Both the position numbers and the translations under genes were made by a program. Below the pieces are notes generated by a model. That model searched no databases. It was given only the letters and a program-made list of their open reading frames with translations, and had not been told where the DNA came from. This document shows positions 1-10,142 of a stretch of 64,000 nucleotides of DNA, piece by piece (within the stretch, counting starts at the first letter, position 1; every line of letters begins with the position of its first letter). The stretch comes from Sycon ciliatum. Lineage: Eukaryota > Porifera > Calcarea > Leucosolenida > Sycettidae. The stretch spans positions 4,012,374-4,076,373 of the forward strand of contig NC_088646.1 of NCBI RefSeq assembly GCF_964019385.1, read 5' to 3'.

Positions 1-3000
1 AGAAGAACAGGAGCACATCAAGATCCTGCTGCCAGTCAGACGTCGTGCTTAGCACCTTGCGAATGAGGCCTAGCAGCGACCGGTTCATACGCTCGGCGGC
101 GCCTTGAGACTCAGGATGTCGTACGGCTCCTGTTCGTACACGAACCCCCATAACTTTGAACAGCGACTCCACGATGGCGTTCCGGAATTCTGTTCCATTG
201 TCCGTCCTGACGACATCGGGGGCTCCCCAGCGTACGCACATTGAGGTGAATGCTGCGGCAACGGAGGCGGCGTCGTGACGACGAAGTGGACAGATCTCGG
301 CCCACTTCGTGAATGTGTCTATGCAGACCAAGACGCAATGGTACTGTCCGCTGCTGTTCTCGCCAAGCTCCAGCGTGTCTAGGACGAGCTCACTCCAGGG
401 TCGGCCAGGAATATCAGGGCGTGTAGGTGACGCCTGTCCGCTTCCAGACGGGTTCGCGGCTCGGCACTGCTCACAATCGGCGATGTACTTGCGACACACA
501 CGGGCCATGTCCTTGAAGAAACAACGAGCTCGAATCATCTGGTAGGTCGCCTCCCAGGCAGCATGTCCGGCATTGTGATGGGCAATGGCTACAACTTCGC
601 CGACCAGCACGTCGGGAACTACCGGCACTTCGACCTGTCCATCCAGGGTTAGCTTGACACTCCGGAAGAGTACTCGGTCTCGGACGACTAGCTCTCTTGC
701 CACCTTGCTGTAGGATGAGGGCACGAGCAGCTGGTTCTCTAGGCAGTGGATCACCGACTGGATCTCCTCATCACTCGCCTGACCCTCGACTATCCTAGCG
801 CGCAGCACTGGGCTAACAACGTGGGCCTCGCCAACAGCCGCACTCACGGAGACGCTACCCTTTCCCTCTTGCTCCTTGAAGTACTTGATCCAGGTACGCG
901 GTACCCTTGTCAGCGCATCGGCGGGGTTTTGATCTGTCGGCACCCACTCGACAGACACACTCAGGCCGGCTGTTGCCACTATGTCAGCAGCGATCTGCAA
1001 ACGGCGCTGCACCAGCACGTGGTTGAGACCCTTTGTTCTGATGCGCCGGATGTTACCCAAAGTATCGCGCAGCCAGCTGGCCACCGTCTTCGAGTCGGTT
1101 ACAAGACGGACGCGTCTCGCACCCCATGATACTGCTAACGAAAGGCCGTTGAGCGCTGCATCCAGTTCCGTGACGTTGATGTGACGCTTGTCATGTGATT
1201 TCCTCAGCCAAGCCTTGTCCTCGATGACGCCGCTGCCATCCTTGACCACTACGCCTAAGGCAACATCGGATGCATCGGTGTACACGACGAGCTCTGGATC
1301 ACTGGTCGATGGTGTCACTGACCAGACACCTTTGGCTGGATCCCCATCATCTGCTAGCCGGGCCATCACCTCTTCGCAAAACTTAAGCACTTGCTCCGAC
1401 ACGAGGTGATCCCACGGCGTGTCACCTCCGACTAGACGCTTCAGGAAACTGGTAGCAGGTCGTAGCCACCCGCAGACAGGCACATGGCTGGTAAGGCGTC
1501 CACACCAGCTGAACAAATCCCGCTTTGTCGCTGGTCGCTGGAGATCAAGGCTGATGCCGTCGCGTCGAGTCCAGCGTGTGTCACCTCCTTCGCCCGTGCT
1601 GAGCTGCAGCCCAAGGACCCGAGCGGAAGCCATCGGCTCGGCGGGCTTTGTCGGCAGGCCGAACTCGAGCAGCCTAGCAGCAACCGCCGGGACGTTGTTG
1701 CGCGGAACTCGGATATCGTCGACATAGTTGTCGGCCATCGGGAAGCCCTGAAGTATCCACTGGATGACTATGTCCATGAATTTCGGTGCGATGTTGAGTC
1801 CGAAACCCATTCTAGTCATAACGTATCTCTTCCCTTGCCATAGCACGGTCTGATAGCGGACGAGCTCAGGTTCGACACGGATCTGCAAGTACGCTTTCCG
1901 AACATCCAGGAGGCAGAAGTCGCTTGCATCGCCGTCCTGCCGCCATTTTCGCAACGTGTCTTCACACACCGGGGCATCCTGGCCTGGTTGTGACATGAGC
2001 TGGGCGTTCAGAAAGCGGTAGTCTAGGCAGGGACGCACCGGAGTTGTAGCCTTGTGCTCCTGCACCTGAGCGAGAAGAGGGAGCACCGCCGCTGGTTCGC
2101 CATGGACATCTGGATCGTGTCGTACCAGCCATCCTTCATCAATCCACTTCTTAACTTCAGCGCAAAACTGCTCTTCCTGTTTGGATGACAGCTTCTTCCT
2201 GGAGTACTCTCCAATGTTCGGACCAATGCGGTGGCAGGGCTCGACACCATCTTGCCAATACCACTTCAGGCTCCAGTGGCCTTGCTCCGCGTGCCACCTC
2301 ACTTCGCCGTCATTCACCCGCAAGATAACGTCCTTACCATCGCGGATCACGTTGACATGTGGAGATGGGTGCGAATCTTTACTTGGCTCCGTGGTACACG
2401 CGGCTGCTGGCGTCGTACCGAACGTCACGGCACTCAAGGAGTTGTCCTCCCCGTAGCGAAGCTGTACGCCACCATTACCGACCACGACGTCATTGCCCAC
2501 CAGGATGTTAGCCGATACAGCAGTCAAATCTCGCACTACCACCGCTGTCACTACGGTTACTGGTAGCAGCACTGGGCCATCCAGTCTGCGCAGTTGAAGT
2601 TGCACTGTGCCGCATACGTCAAGCGACTTCCCATCCAGTGCAATCAGATTCTCAGAGTACGCACTGTCAGAATCGAAGTTTCCTATTCGCTCTGCAGTTT
2701 TCTTATCGATCAGCGTACGCGTTGAACCGGTGTCCAATACTGATCGCAGACGGTGCCACTCGTCAGAATGATGACTCACACTGTTCTTGCGTGCCTCCAC
2801 GAAGACCCGCGGTAGGCCGCCGCGCTGCGCTGTCACCGTGCACAGACAGGGATCGCTGGGGTCCCACTCGCCTTTGGGAAGTCGGGGTTGCTGCTCCGTA
2901 ACGCCAGCAGCAGGACGCTTCTTCGAGTCCAGCCACGCTTTCCTGTCAGGACAATCGGGTTTCGTGTGACCAGGCTTGTCACAAAAGTAGCATGTCACCT

Positions 3001-3697
3001 GATTCCCCTTGTAAGAGTTCAAGGGCGTCTTGGCTGACTTCGAGCTGCGCTTGGGGCAGTTGCGACGAATGTGGCCAGCCTCGTGGCAGTAGTAGCAGGT
3101 CACGGTCCCGCGATCAGTCGCACTTGATCTGGCAGGGCGATCACTTGGGCCAGCAGCGGCAGAAACGTCCTCGGAAACAGCACCACACGCTTCCGCAGCC
3201 GTTCGCAGTGCGCGTACCTGCTCAGCGCACTCGCTGATTTTCAGCGTCTTGCCAGCCATGGACATCCGCACGGAGCGAGCGAACTCTGCACCCAGGCCAG
3301 CGATGAACTGCTCGATCACCACTGAGTCAGTGTCGCTACCGGCTGCGTGGCCAGACAGCGCGAGCAGCCGCTGGAGGTCTGCAACGTACGCATCTACGGA
3401 CTCGTCGACCTTGAGCTTCCTGTTTACGAACTTGCCATACGCCTGCGAAGGCGTGACTGCAAAGGCGGACGATAGCTTGGCCTTTACTTCATCTACTTTC
3501 TTTTTGTCCGCATCCGCCATCCTCGAAAAGACCAGGAACGCATCTCCATCGAGAAACAATGGGATATACTTCGTCTTCTTGGCGTCATCATCCCATCCAG
3601 AGATATCGGCCAGTGCCAGAAACTTCAGCCACCACGTACCGAAATCTTCACCTTTTCCACGGAATGCGCGCAGATAGTTATCTGCCTTCAGCGACAT
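1..3697 (-). mobile_element. Ty3/gypsy LTR retrotransposon, gag-pol region (fossil, cut by window edge)
   Basis: Reading the minus strand from an ATG at 3697, the order is a gag-like domain, two CCHC zinc knuckles (about 3100-3040 and 3000-2950), an aspartic protease with a DTGS active site (about 2735), reverse transcriptase with a YVDD box (about 1720), RNase H (about 1300-950), an integrase zinc finger (about 590-490) and the start of the integrase core. Integrase after RT is the Ty3/gypsy order. The reading frame is the same at the zinc knuckle, YVDD and integrase zinc-finger sites I checked, so this part looks largely whole and rather young. The rest of integrase and the 3' LTR lie outside the window. 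Confidence 0.85.
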
Positions 3698-3778
3698 CAC
3701 GGACTGCGAATACGCTCACTAGTAGTACCGACTACCGACCGCACACAGACACCAGACAGTGCAGCCACAGCCCCCAGG

Positions 3779-3796
3779 TCCCGGGTTTCGGCACCA
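3779..3796 (-). other. Primer-binding site of the gypsy element (tRNA-Phe type)
   Basis: These 18 bases complement the 3' end of a metazoan tRNA-Phe including CCA. They lie just upstream of gag on the minus strand, where a minus-strand primer site is expected, and 3 bp from the proposed LTR edge. Confidence 0.75.
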
Positions 3797-3799
3797 CGC

Positions 3800-4214
3800 T
3801 GTAGTGGAACTACTACTAGACTATGCAGCGAACTAGTCCTCACGCTCTGGCATGCGCAATCAACCACAACACCAGTTCTCGGTTAGAAAAGGTTTGTAAA
3901 AAGAGAGATAGAATGTATGATCTGAACACTTCCAAGCAGGCAGTAGACTGACTCCCCTATCTCAGAGATAAGACCGGAAAAACTAACAGGGAACTCCTCG
4001 CGTGACTCGGAGATCGTCAGCAAGCAGCGGGAGCGAGGATGAAAGCAAAGACAGCCAGGTAGGGATACAGAAGCCATGCAGCGTGACAGGTGGACAATGG
4101 ACACAGCAGTCCATGGTGAAACAAGACACCTAAAGGATAGAGTGAATTACGTGCACAGCACGAACGGGTCATGACTCATCTATCTAATAACTGGTAGGCT
4201 TCCAGCACTCTACA
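3800..4214 (-). repeat. Probable 5' LTR of the gypsy element
   Basis: The segment next to the primer site starts TGTAG and ends CTACA on the plus strand, the short inverted TG...CA ends typical of LTRs, giving a length of about 415 bp. The partner LTR is outside the window, so the outer edge is inferred from the end motif only. Confidence 0.5.
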
Positions 4215-4673
4215 AATATGTCTGGAATGACAGCATAAGGCAACAACACTTCTGGGAGAGCCAGACAACAAGAATACTAACACCACTCATCAGAATAGAA
4301 GTACTAGCAGAAAGACTATAATGAGTATTGGCAGGACTATTGTTACTATAACAAGTCGGTTACAGTTCCTCTTCAGTGGAGTGAAACGGATTAGATCTTC
4401 ATGGCCTTTCCCAATTCAGTGCTTACAAGACAAAACCTGGCCGAAATCCCAATTCAATGATTACAAGACAAAACCTGGCCAAAATCCTATTCTTGTCATG
4501 GCTTGCTTTTCGGAGAATTGGACTTCAGAAACGCAATCGGAAGAGCATTCCATGGGGGATTGCAGAAAAAATGGTGAAAAAACTCAACATTAAATTGAAA
4601 CAAGGAAAACGGTGGGACACAAGCTATGCGTTAAGCGTCCACCAACTAAACCAGGCTTTTTACAGTCAGACGT
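4215..4673. other. No gene recognised; contains a 38-bp duplication
   Basis: Short ORFs only, none resembling a known family. The only structure seen is a 38-bp direct duplication at about 4410-4485. Confidence 0.5.
4410..4485. repeat. 38-bp tandem duplication
   Basis: Two consecutive copies of a unit starting CCCAATTCA, at 4410 and 4448, with a few differences. Confidence 0.75.
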
Positions 4674-4863
4674 GCACAAGGTAGCACCAGACTGACAAGG
4701 AGTACTGAGATATTCTATGGCAACCTTCTTTGGAATTATCACCAATATCCGTGAACCTTCCAAGTTGGAAGGCCGTTGGTTAGCGCTATCGAGCAGTGCT
4801 CAAGCTCACTTCTTTGCCGTGAAATGTCTCAGTACTCCTTGTCAGTCTGGTGCTACCTTGCGC
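4674..4863. mobile_element. Foldback/MITE-like element, 190 bp
   Basis: Arms at 4674-4710 and 4827-4863 are 37-bp inverted repeats differing at one base (outer end GCACAAGGTAGCACC). The 116-bp centre has no coding potential and contains a small internal hairpin. This is the structure of a foldback or MITE; the superfamily is unknown and no clear target duplication was found. Confidence 0.65.
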
Positions 4864-5088
4864 AAAAGTGATTACGTCCACGTTTTCAGAGGACATGTAC
4901 GGGAAAATAGGACTTGACACTAAGGGAAGCACGCGTTAAGACTTAGTGTAAGACAGTACGTAGGCATCATACACTATTGCATGGCAGTTCGATGATTGCA
5001 ACGATAGTATTATTTTTCGTTGTTCAGCTCCTTTTCCGTCAAAAGGTGACGAAGGTTCATGCCACTATTGTTCCTCCATGGATGCAGG

Positions 5089-5404
5089 TCGTTGTCCAGC
5101 ATTGCCTACCTCGTTGTCCAGCATTGCCTACCTCGTTGTCCAGCATTGCCTACCTCGTTGTCCAGCATTGCCTACCTCGTTGTCCAGCATTGCGTACCTC
5201 GTTGTCCAGCATTGCCTACCTCGTTGTCCAGCATTGCCTACCTCGTTGTCCAGCATTGCCTACCTCGTTGTCCAGCATTGCCTACCTCGTTGTCCAGCAT
5301 TGCCTACCTCGTTGTCCAGCATTGCCTACCTCGTTGTCCAGCATTGCCTACCTCGTTGTCCAGCATTGCCTACCTCGTTGTCCAGCATTGCCTACCTCGT
5401 TGTC
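5089..5404. repeat. 22-bp minisatellite, about 14 copies
   Basis: Head-to-tail copies of TTGTCCAGCATTGCCTACCT plus CG, nearly identical (one visible variant near 5190). Because 22 is not divisible by 3, all three plus frames show periodic open reading; these ORFs are not evidence of a gene. Confidence 0.95.
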
Positions 5405-5628
5405 GTGTCTTTTGCTGGTTAAGGCCAAATCTTACGAATGTTTGTTGTGCGCAACCTCTCTTATCAGTATCACCATGCCTAACTTGCCCTTCTTACTACT
5501 GGGGAGGAGTACTACGCCGAGGGAGTATTCTGTGGTGATGAATCACCTGCGCTGCAAGGTATCGTTCTGCCTAATGCGATGGGCTGTCACTTGCTTCAGG
5601 GGCACTCGAGCATCCTACCGCCGCAGGC

Positions 5629-5876
5629 GAATGCTGGCTGGGGGCTGGTCGGCAGTAACACTCTGCCTCGGGTAACAGACATGTACGTTTGAATGCTGGC
5701 TGGGGGCTGGTCGGCAGTAACACTCTGCCTCGGGTAACATACATGTACGTTTGAATGCTGGCTGGGGGCTGGTCGGCAGTAACACTCTGCCTCGGGTAAC
5801 AGACATGTACGTTTGAATGCTGGCTGGGGGCTGGTCGGCAGTAACACTCTGCCTCGGGTAACAGACATGTACGTTT
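5629..5876. repeat. 62-bp tandem repeat, four copies
   Basis: Four consecutive 62-bp units starting GAATGCTGGCTGGGGG, differing by about one base. The overlapping minus-strand ORFs are repeat artefacts. Confidence 0.95.
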
Positions 5877-6039
5877 GAATGATTGGCAATAGTAGTCACT
5901 CACGCTCACCATGAAAACAAGACTCAACTACATTTGAATCTGTTGAGTTCTTTGTCCATTGTTGTTCTCACATTGTGCTGATTGTAATACAAACTTTGTG
6001 TCGAGTATAGTACTACTTCCTGCTGCTTATGATACATGT

Positions 6040-6040
6040 A

Positions 6041-6083
<43 letters not shown>
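6040..6083. repeat. (ATT)n microsatellite, left end of the retroelement train
   Basis: About 14 ATT units directly abutting the 3' end of LINE A, which lies on the minus strand. Confidence 0.95.
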
Positions 6084-9000
6084 TCTCCTTTATTCACTTC
6101 TTTCGAAGGCGATAAGCCAGACCCACCGGGAAATATTTCCATGGGTGGGACAGCAAAAAGAAAGTGAAAAAACAAAAACAAAAATAAATAAATAAATAAA
6201 ACCTAAAAACCAAAGGGACAAGAACTAGTTGAAGGAAGAGGAAGAAAGGAAAGAAACTCAATCCGAACTCCAACATCAAAACAATAATAAAGAATTTGCA
6301 GCGACAGGCAAAATACATCAACCAATGAAGGGAGTAGTAACAAAGGAAATATCAGTCTTTATCAGTCGTTATTCAAGTCTCTTAGCTATTGAACATGCAA
6401 ACGCAGCAGAGGTGCATCTACATGTTAAGGATAGTTCTCAGTATTTTAATCGAACCTTGTATAGCCTCCTGTTGCACAATAGCCAGGTCTCCTCCCTGCA
6501 CAGTCCGAAGGCATTGAGGAGTCTCCCCCACCAAGCCTCCCAGGGCACCGACAACCACAGGGACCACGTCAACCTGGTTGAGGGACCAAATCCTCGAAAT
6601 CTCCCGCTTCAAATCATAATATTTCGAGCGCTTTTCAGCCATTTTCTTATTGATGTTGTTCTCACCAGGAACGCTGATGTCTATAATGTAGGCGATGCGC
6701 TCCTTGTCATCAACAAGGAGCAGATCGGGCCTGTTTGCTGATAGTTTCAGGTCAGTTGGGACCGAATACTCCCAATAGAGGCGATACTGATTACTCTTGA
6801 CCAATGCCTTGAGCTGGTGGTCGAATCGTGAAGCACCAGTAGGTAGATCTCGTGCTTTACACATTTCGAAGTGCACATACTTTACTATCCGGTTATGTCG
6901 TTCAATGTAACTGGTCCGAGCAAGAACTGGGCAGGCACTGACAATGTGGTCAATTGTTTCTAAGCTGCCCTTGCAAAGCCTGCAATTGGCATCAGTTCGA
7001 GGAATTGACTTCATTATGGCGTATTGGTAATTTTTCGTTTTGAGGGATTGGTCTTGTGCTGCCATAATCATGCCTTCAGTTGAAGGTTTCAGTGTCCTTG
7101 ATTTCAACCACATGAAGGTAAGCTCCTTATCTAGGCGATTCTCCTCCAATCGGCTCCAATATCTCCCATGCAGCGGCATAGTGGAAAGTGTTTTGGATTT
7201 TCGCTCAGCGCACGCTTGTTTAATGGTATGCTTATTGGGTAAAGCTGGTCCAGCTGCTGGCAGATCCAAACTCGACAGGAACTTAGCGGCCTTTGCAGTT
7301 ATTGAGTGGCTTTTTGTTGTAGGTTTTTGTTGATGATACTGATAAAGCAGGCTTATTCTGTCTATTGGGCTGGTACTCATGTAGCGGGCCAGGCCACACA
7401 TGCTCCGGCCGTGCATATCCTCACAAGAGACCAAGCCCCGGCCTCCATCTCCCCTCTTCATGTAGAGCCTGTTGACTGAGGCTTTGGGGTGGTGAAATCC
7501 AGACGCAGTCAAGGCTGATCTTGTCACTCGATCTGTGGTCTTGATTTCAGCCTCGGTCCAATTTACGATTCCATAACTATATGTCATAACCGGCAGAGCA
7601 TACGTATTGATGGCCTTGATCATGTTTCGCGCATTCAATCCACTGTTAAGAAGCAAATACAATCTCTTTTTGTATTCTGCAGTGAGTTGCGTCTTGAGCT
7701 TCGGGTGAGGTATCATGGCTGCTTGCACTACTCCAAGGTACTTGTATGTTTCATTGAGTCGTAGCGACTCTGCAATGGTCTCATCGCCAACCTGGATAGA
7801 GCATCCTTCATCTGGTTTTCCTCTCCTGACGTGCAGCACGGCACACTTGGCCGGGTTGAGATTCATGCCGATGTCATCACCAACGCCACACACGGTAGAC
7901 ATGAGGGTAGTCACATCCTTTGTAGTTTTCCCATAGAGTTTAATGTCGTCCATGTACCAAGAGTGATTGATAGACAACTCGGCGTCTCTGCAGCTGACTC
8001 TGTATCCCAAAGGCAATCGGTTGAGCTCAAAACTGATTGGGTTTAGCGCCAGGCAAAACAGTAACGGGGATAATGTGTCACCTTGAAATATGCCTCTTCT
8101 TATTGAAATGTTGCCGGTAGTGACCCTGCATCTTCCCTGGTCGCATATGTGCATTGTCGTTCTCCAGTTCCGCATGCTACGAGCAATAGTTGTGACCAAA
8201 GACGGGTGGAATCGATACATCGTCAAAGCATGTAGAATCCATTCATGCGACACACTATCAAATGCCTTTTTGAAGTCCAGGTATGCCATGACAAGATTTC
8301 GCCCTTTCGTATGGGCATCCTCCAGAATCATCTTATCCACCATCAGGTGCTCCTTGCAACCAAGACCAGCTGCTGCACAACCGCGCTGCTCCGTTGCAAG
8401 TATTTCATGTTGATTGATGTGCTGCCACATAATCTTCGATATGGCGGCGGTAAAGAGCTTGTACTGTATCGGAAGACACGTAATTGGTCTATAATCTTTG
8501 GGCATTGCCGAAGGTGGAGAAGTCTTAGGAAGGAGAGTAGTAGCGCCAGACGTCAACCATCCCGGAATGTCACTGTGGCCATCTATCACCCTCTGGAAGG
8601 CTCTCCGAAGGTAAGAGTGCAGGCTTGTCAGCCTCTTCCACCAGTACCCATGCAACTTGTCATGGCCCGGAGCCCTCCACAAGGCTAGTTTGCGCAGGCA
8701 GTCAGCCAGGATGTCCTGGGTGATAACTGCGCTACTCTGCACAGGGACGTGTTCTTCATAATATTCTGCTTGCCTTACATACCACTCACCAGCGGTGAAC
8801 GGCGCAGGTGTAGACAGAAGATCACTCCAGAATTCGGTGGCTTCACCCGCCTCTGGAAATTGCGGCGTCTCCAATCGATTTGAAGCACCACTAACAGGGT
8901 GTGCAGGCTCCCGAAGCGTCCGGTAGAAAGCACGCTCATTCATTTGGAACATTTTGTTGGCTTTTTTGGCCTTTTCATTTTCTCGGTATCGACGCATCCT

Positions 9001-9190
9001 GGCTGCTAGCGCAAGAAGTCGATCTTTCTTTCCCTGTAGCTTCATTTCCAACTCGTCTGTGTTTCCGACTTCAACTTCATATCTCCTCCAGAAGTCATGA
9101 TGTTTCTCCGATGGATATCGTAGCATGCTGGTGAGTCGGGAAACATCCGAGCGGAGTTGATCGATTTCCTTTGTCAATCGGATCTGCCAC
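6084..9190 (-). mobile_element. LINE A: R4/Dong-like non-LTR retrotransposon
   Basis: A 3.1-kb minus-strand element bounded exactly by (ATT)n on both sides. It codes for RT, a CCHC-type zinc knuckle and a restriction-like endonuclease, the layout of the R4/Dong group. The 5' end is probably truncated, since the frame is already open where it meets the microsatellite. A 99%-like truncated second copy at 12788-13378 implies recent activity. About 335 bp of 3' UTR follow the stop codon. Confidence 0.85.
6418..9190 (-). CDS. Reverse transcriptase with restriction-like endonuclease (LINE A ORF)
   Basis: The LINE-derived part is about 924 codons. The open frame continues upstream through the (AAT)n tract as an asparagine run and into the neighbouring Penelope-like element up to 9426 (1002 codons in all); that extension is probably chance. 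In the 1002-residue numbering: a charged, coiled-coil-like region (80-160), RT from about 250 with LDFKKAFDSV near 383, GIFQGDTLSPL near 445 and the catalytic YMDD at 491-494, a CX2CX8HX4C knuckle at 815-832, and an endonuclease domain with RPD at 899-901 and a following D near 916. R4/Dong-clade proteins act by nicking a specific target and priming cDNA synthesis there. No internal stop is present, so the protein may be functional apart from a possibly missing N-terminus. Confidence 0.85.

Positions 9191-9228
<38 letters not shown>
9191..9228. repeat. (ATT)n microsatellite between LINE A and Penelope-like element 1
   Basis: About 12 units; abuts LINE A on the left and the Penelope-like element's terminal repeat on the right. 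Confidence 0.95.
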
Positions 9229-9229
<1 letters not shown>

Positions 9230-9308
9230 TTGAATTGTTTGCAGGCAACCTGCCTACACTCAAGAGAGCACTGCATTTCACACAAATCCATTGGTATCGT
9301 TACAACGT
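9229..9308. repeat. Terminal inverted repeat of Penelope-like element 1, 3' copy
   Basis: About 80 bp, nearly identical in inverted orientation to 10007-10085. Confidence 0.85.
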
Positions 9309-9332
9309 TTCGGTCTTTATGACCATCATCAG
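9307..9332 (-). ncRNA. Hammerhead-ribozyme-like core in Penelope-like element 1
   Basis: On the minus strand CTGATGA is followed by a GGTC/GACC stem with a 5-nt loop, then GAAAC and a short CGTT..AACG hairpin. This is the hammerhead core order. There is one extra base before stem II, and the cleavage triplet after stem III is not canonical, so activity is uncertain. Hammerheads are known in Penelope-like terminal repeats. Confidence 0.5.
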
Positions 9333-9587
9333 GAATGAAGTGGACATGGAAAGAACAGCAGTATAAAAGAAGGAGGCAAGCAAGCAAAGCGCGGTACATA
9401 GTGACAGCGCGCGTAGAGAAGTGCAAAGCGCGTCATGGCGGGTGTGCATTACTACATATACATGACAACACAAGCACAAACGGTGAGGAAAGTAGATACT
9501 GCGCTACAGCAGTGATAACAGCCCAGTTCCAGTCTCACACCACCAGTGAGGTGTCTAGAGCCCCGCGCCACTCGCAGTAAGGTGGTG

Positions 9588-10085
9588 TTATAGCAGATCC
9601 CAGCCACTGTTATTGTTAATTTCCGGGGATCGCTCCCTGATATTGATGGCCTCCCGGATCCTCCTCCTGGGGCGGTCACGCTCAGAACCGAGAACCCGGA
9701 TACCTGAGAAAGCCGTTGCTCCCAATGGCAATGGGTCAGATGCATGCTTGGCCGCGAAATGCTCACCCAGCGCGGTGCCGCTCACTGTGTTGCGTGCGTC
9801 GTCGTTGTGTTCTTTTGTCCTGGTAGCGAGGCTGCGGTACGTCTCTCCGACATATTTATCACCACACCTGCACTCGAGGTGGTATACAACATTTCGCTCC
9901 GTGCATGCCCCTGAACCGGACATGCAGGCGACACAAGCAGCTTTGGGCCGCCCCCGTTTACGGGGCCTGGACGGGTCTACATACCTGCGGCATGGTGGTT
10001 TGCGGAACGTTGTAACGATACCAATGGATTTGTGTGAAATGCAGTGCTCTCTTGAGTGTAGGCAGGTTGCCTGCAAACAATTCAA
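9588..10085 (-). CDS. GIY-YIG endonuclease fragment of a Penelope-like element
   Basis: 165 codons in the called frame; the first 26 or so derive from the terminal inverted repeat, so the true upstream protein is lost. An AT-hook-like PRKRGRPK is followed by a CVAC cysteine pair, then the GIY-YIG core (VVYHLEC..C, KYVGET, RTKEH) and a C-terminus ending INNNSGWDLL, as in Penelope-like endonucleases, where it lies C-terminal to RT. The domain would nick DNA during retrotransposition. AT-hooks bind AT-rich minor grooves, which fits insertion in (ATT)n (inference). Confidence 0.8.
   Translation of the reverse strand: MNCLQATCLHSREHCISHKSIGIVTTFRKPPCRRYVDPSRPRKRGRPKAACVACMSGSGACTERNVVYHLECRCGDKYVGETYRSLATRTKEHNDDARNTVSGTALGEHFAAKHASDPLPLGATAFSGIRVLGSERDRPRRRIREAINIRERSPEINNNSGWDLL
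10007..10085. repeat. Terminal inverted repeat of Penelope-like element 1, 5' copy
   Basis: Inverted partner of 9229-9308. Homology stops inside the hammerhead-like region, so this copy has no CTGATGA box. Confidence 0.85.
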
Positions 10086-10117
10086 GTATAATGAAGCTGC
10101 GTGAAGCGTCCTTTAAA

Positions 10118-10142
10118 ATTATTATTATTATTATTATTATTA
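10118..10142. repeat. (ATT)n microsatellite
   Basis: About 8 units between Penelope-like element 1 and LINE B. Confidence 0.95.

Larger units (their letters stand above)
9229..10117 (-). mobile_element. Penelope-like element 1 (endonuclease part, 5' truncated)
   Basis: A minus-strand fragment carrying the GIY-YIG endonuclease of Penelope-like elements but no RT domain. It is bounded on both sides by (ATT)n. Inverted repeats of about 80 bp lie at its two ends (9229-9308 and 10007-10085). A hammerhead-like motif lies just inside the 3' terminal repeat. Terminal repeats in inverted orientation and hammerhead motifs are known for Penelope-like elements. Confidence 0.8.

Noticed and set aside
4977-5675. 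232-codon ORF
   Set aside because: Almost entirely the 22-bp minisatellite; all three frames give similar repeats.
5571-5927. Minus-strand ORFs with a CRPAPSQHS repeat
   Set aside because: Produced by the 62-bp tandem repeat.
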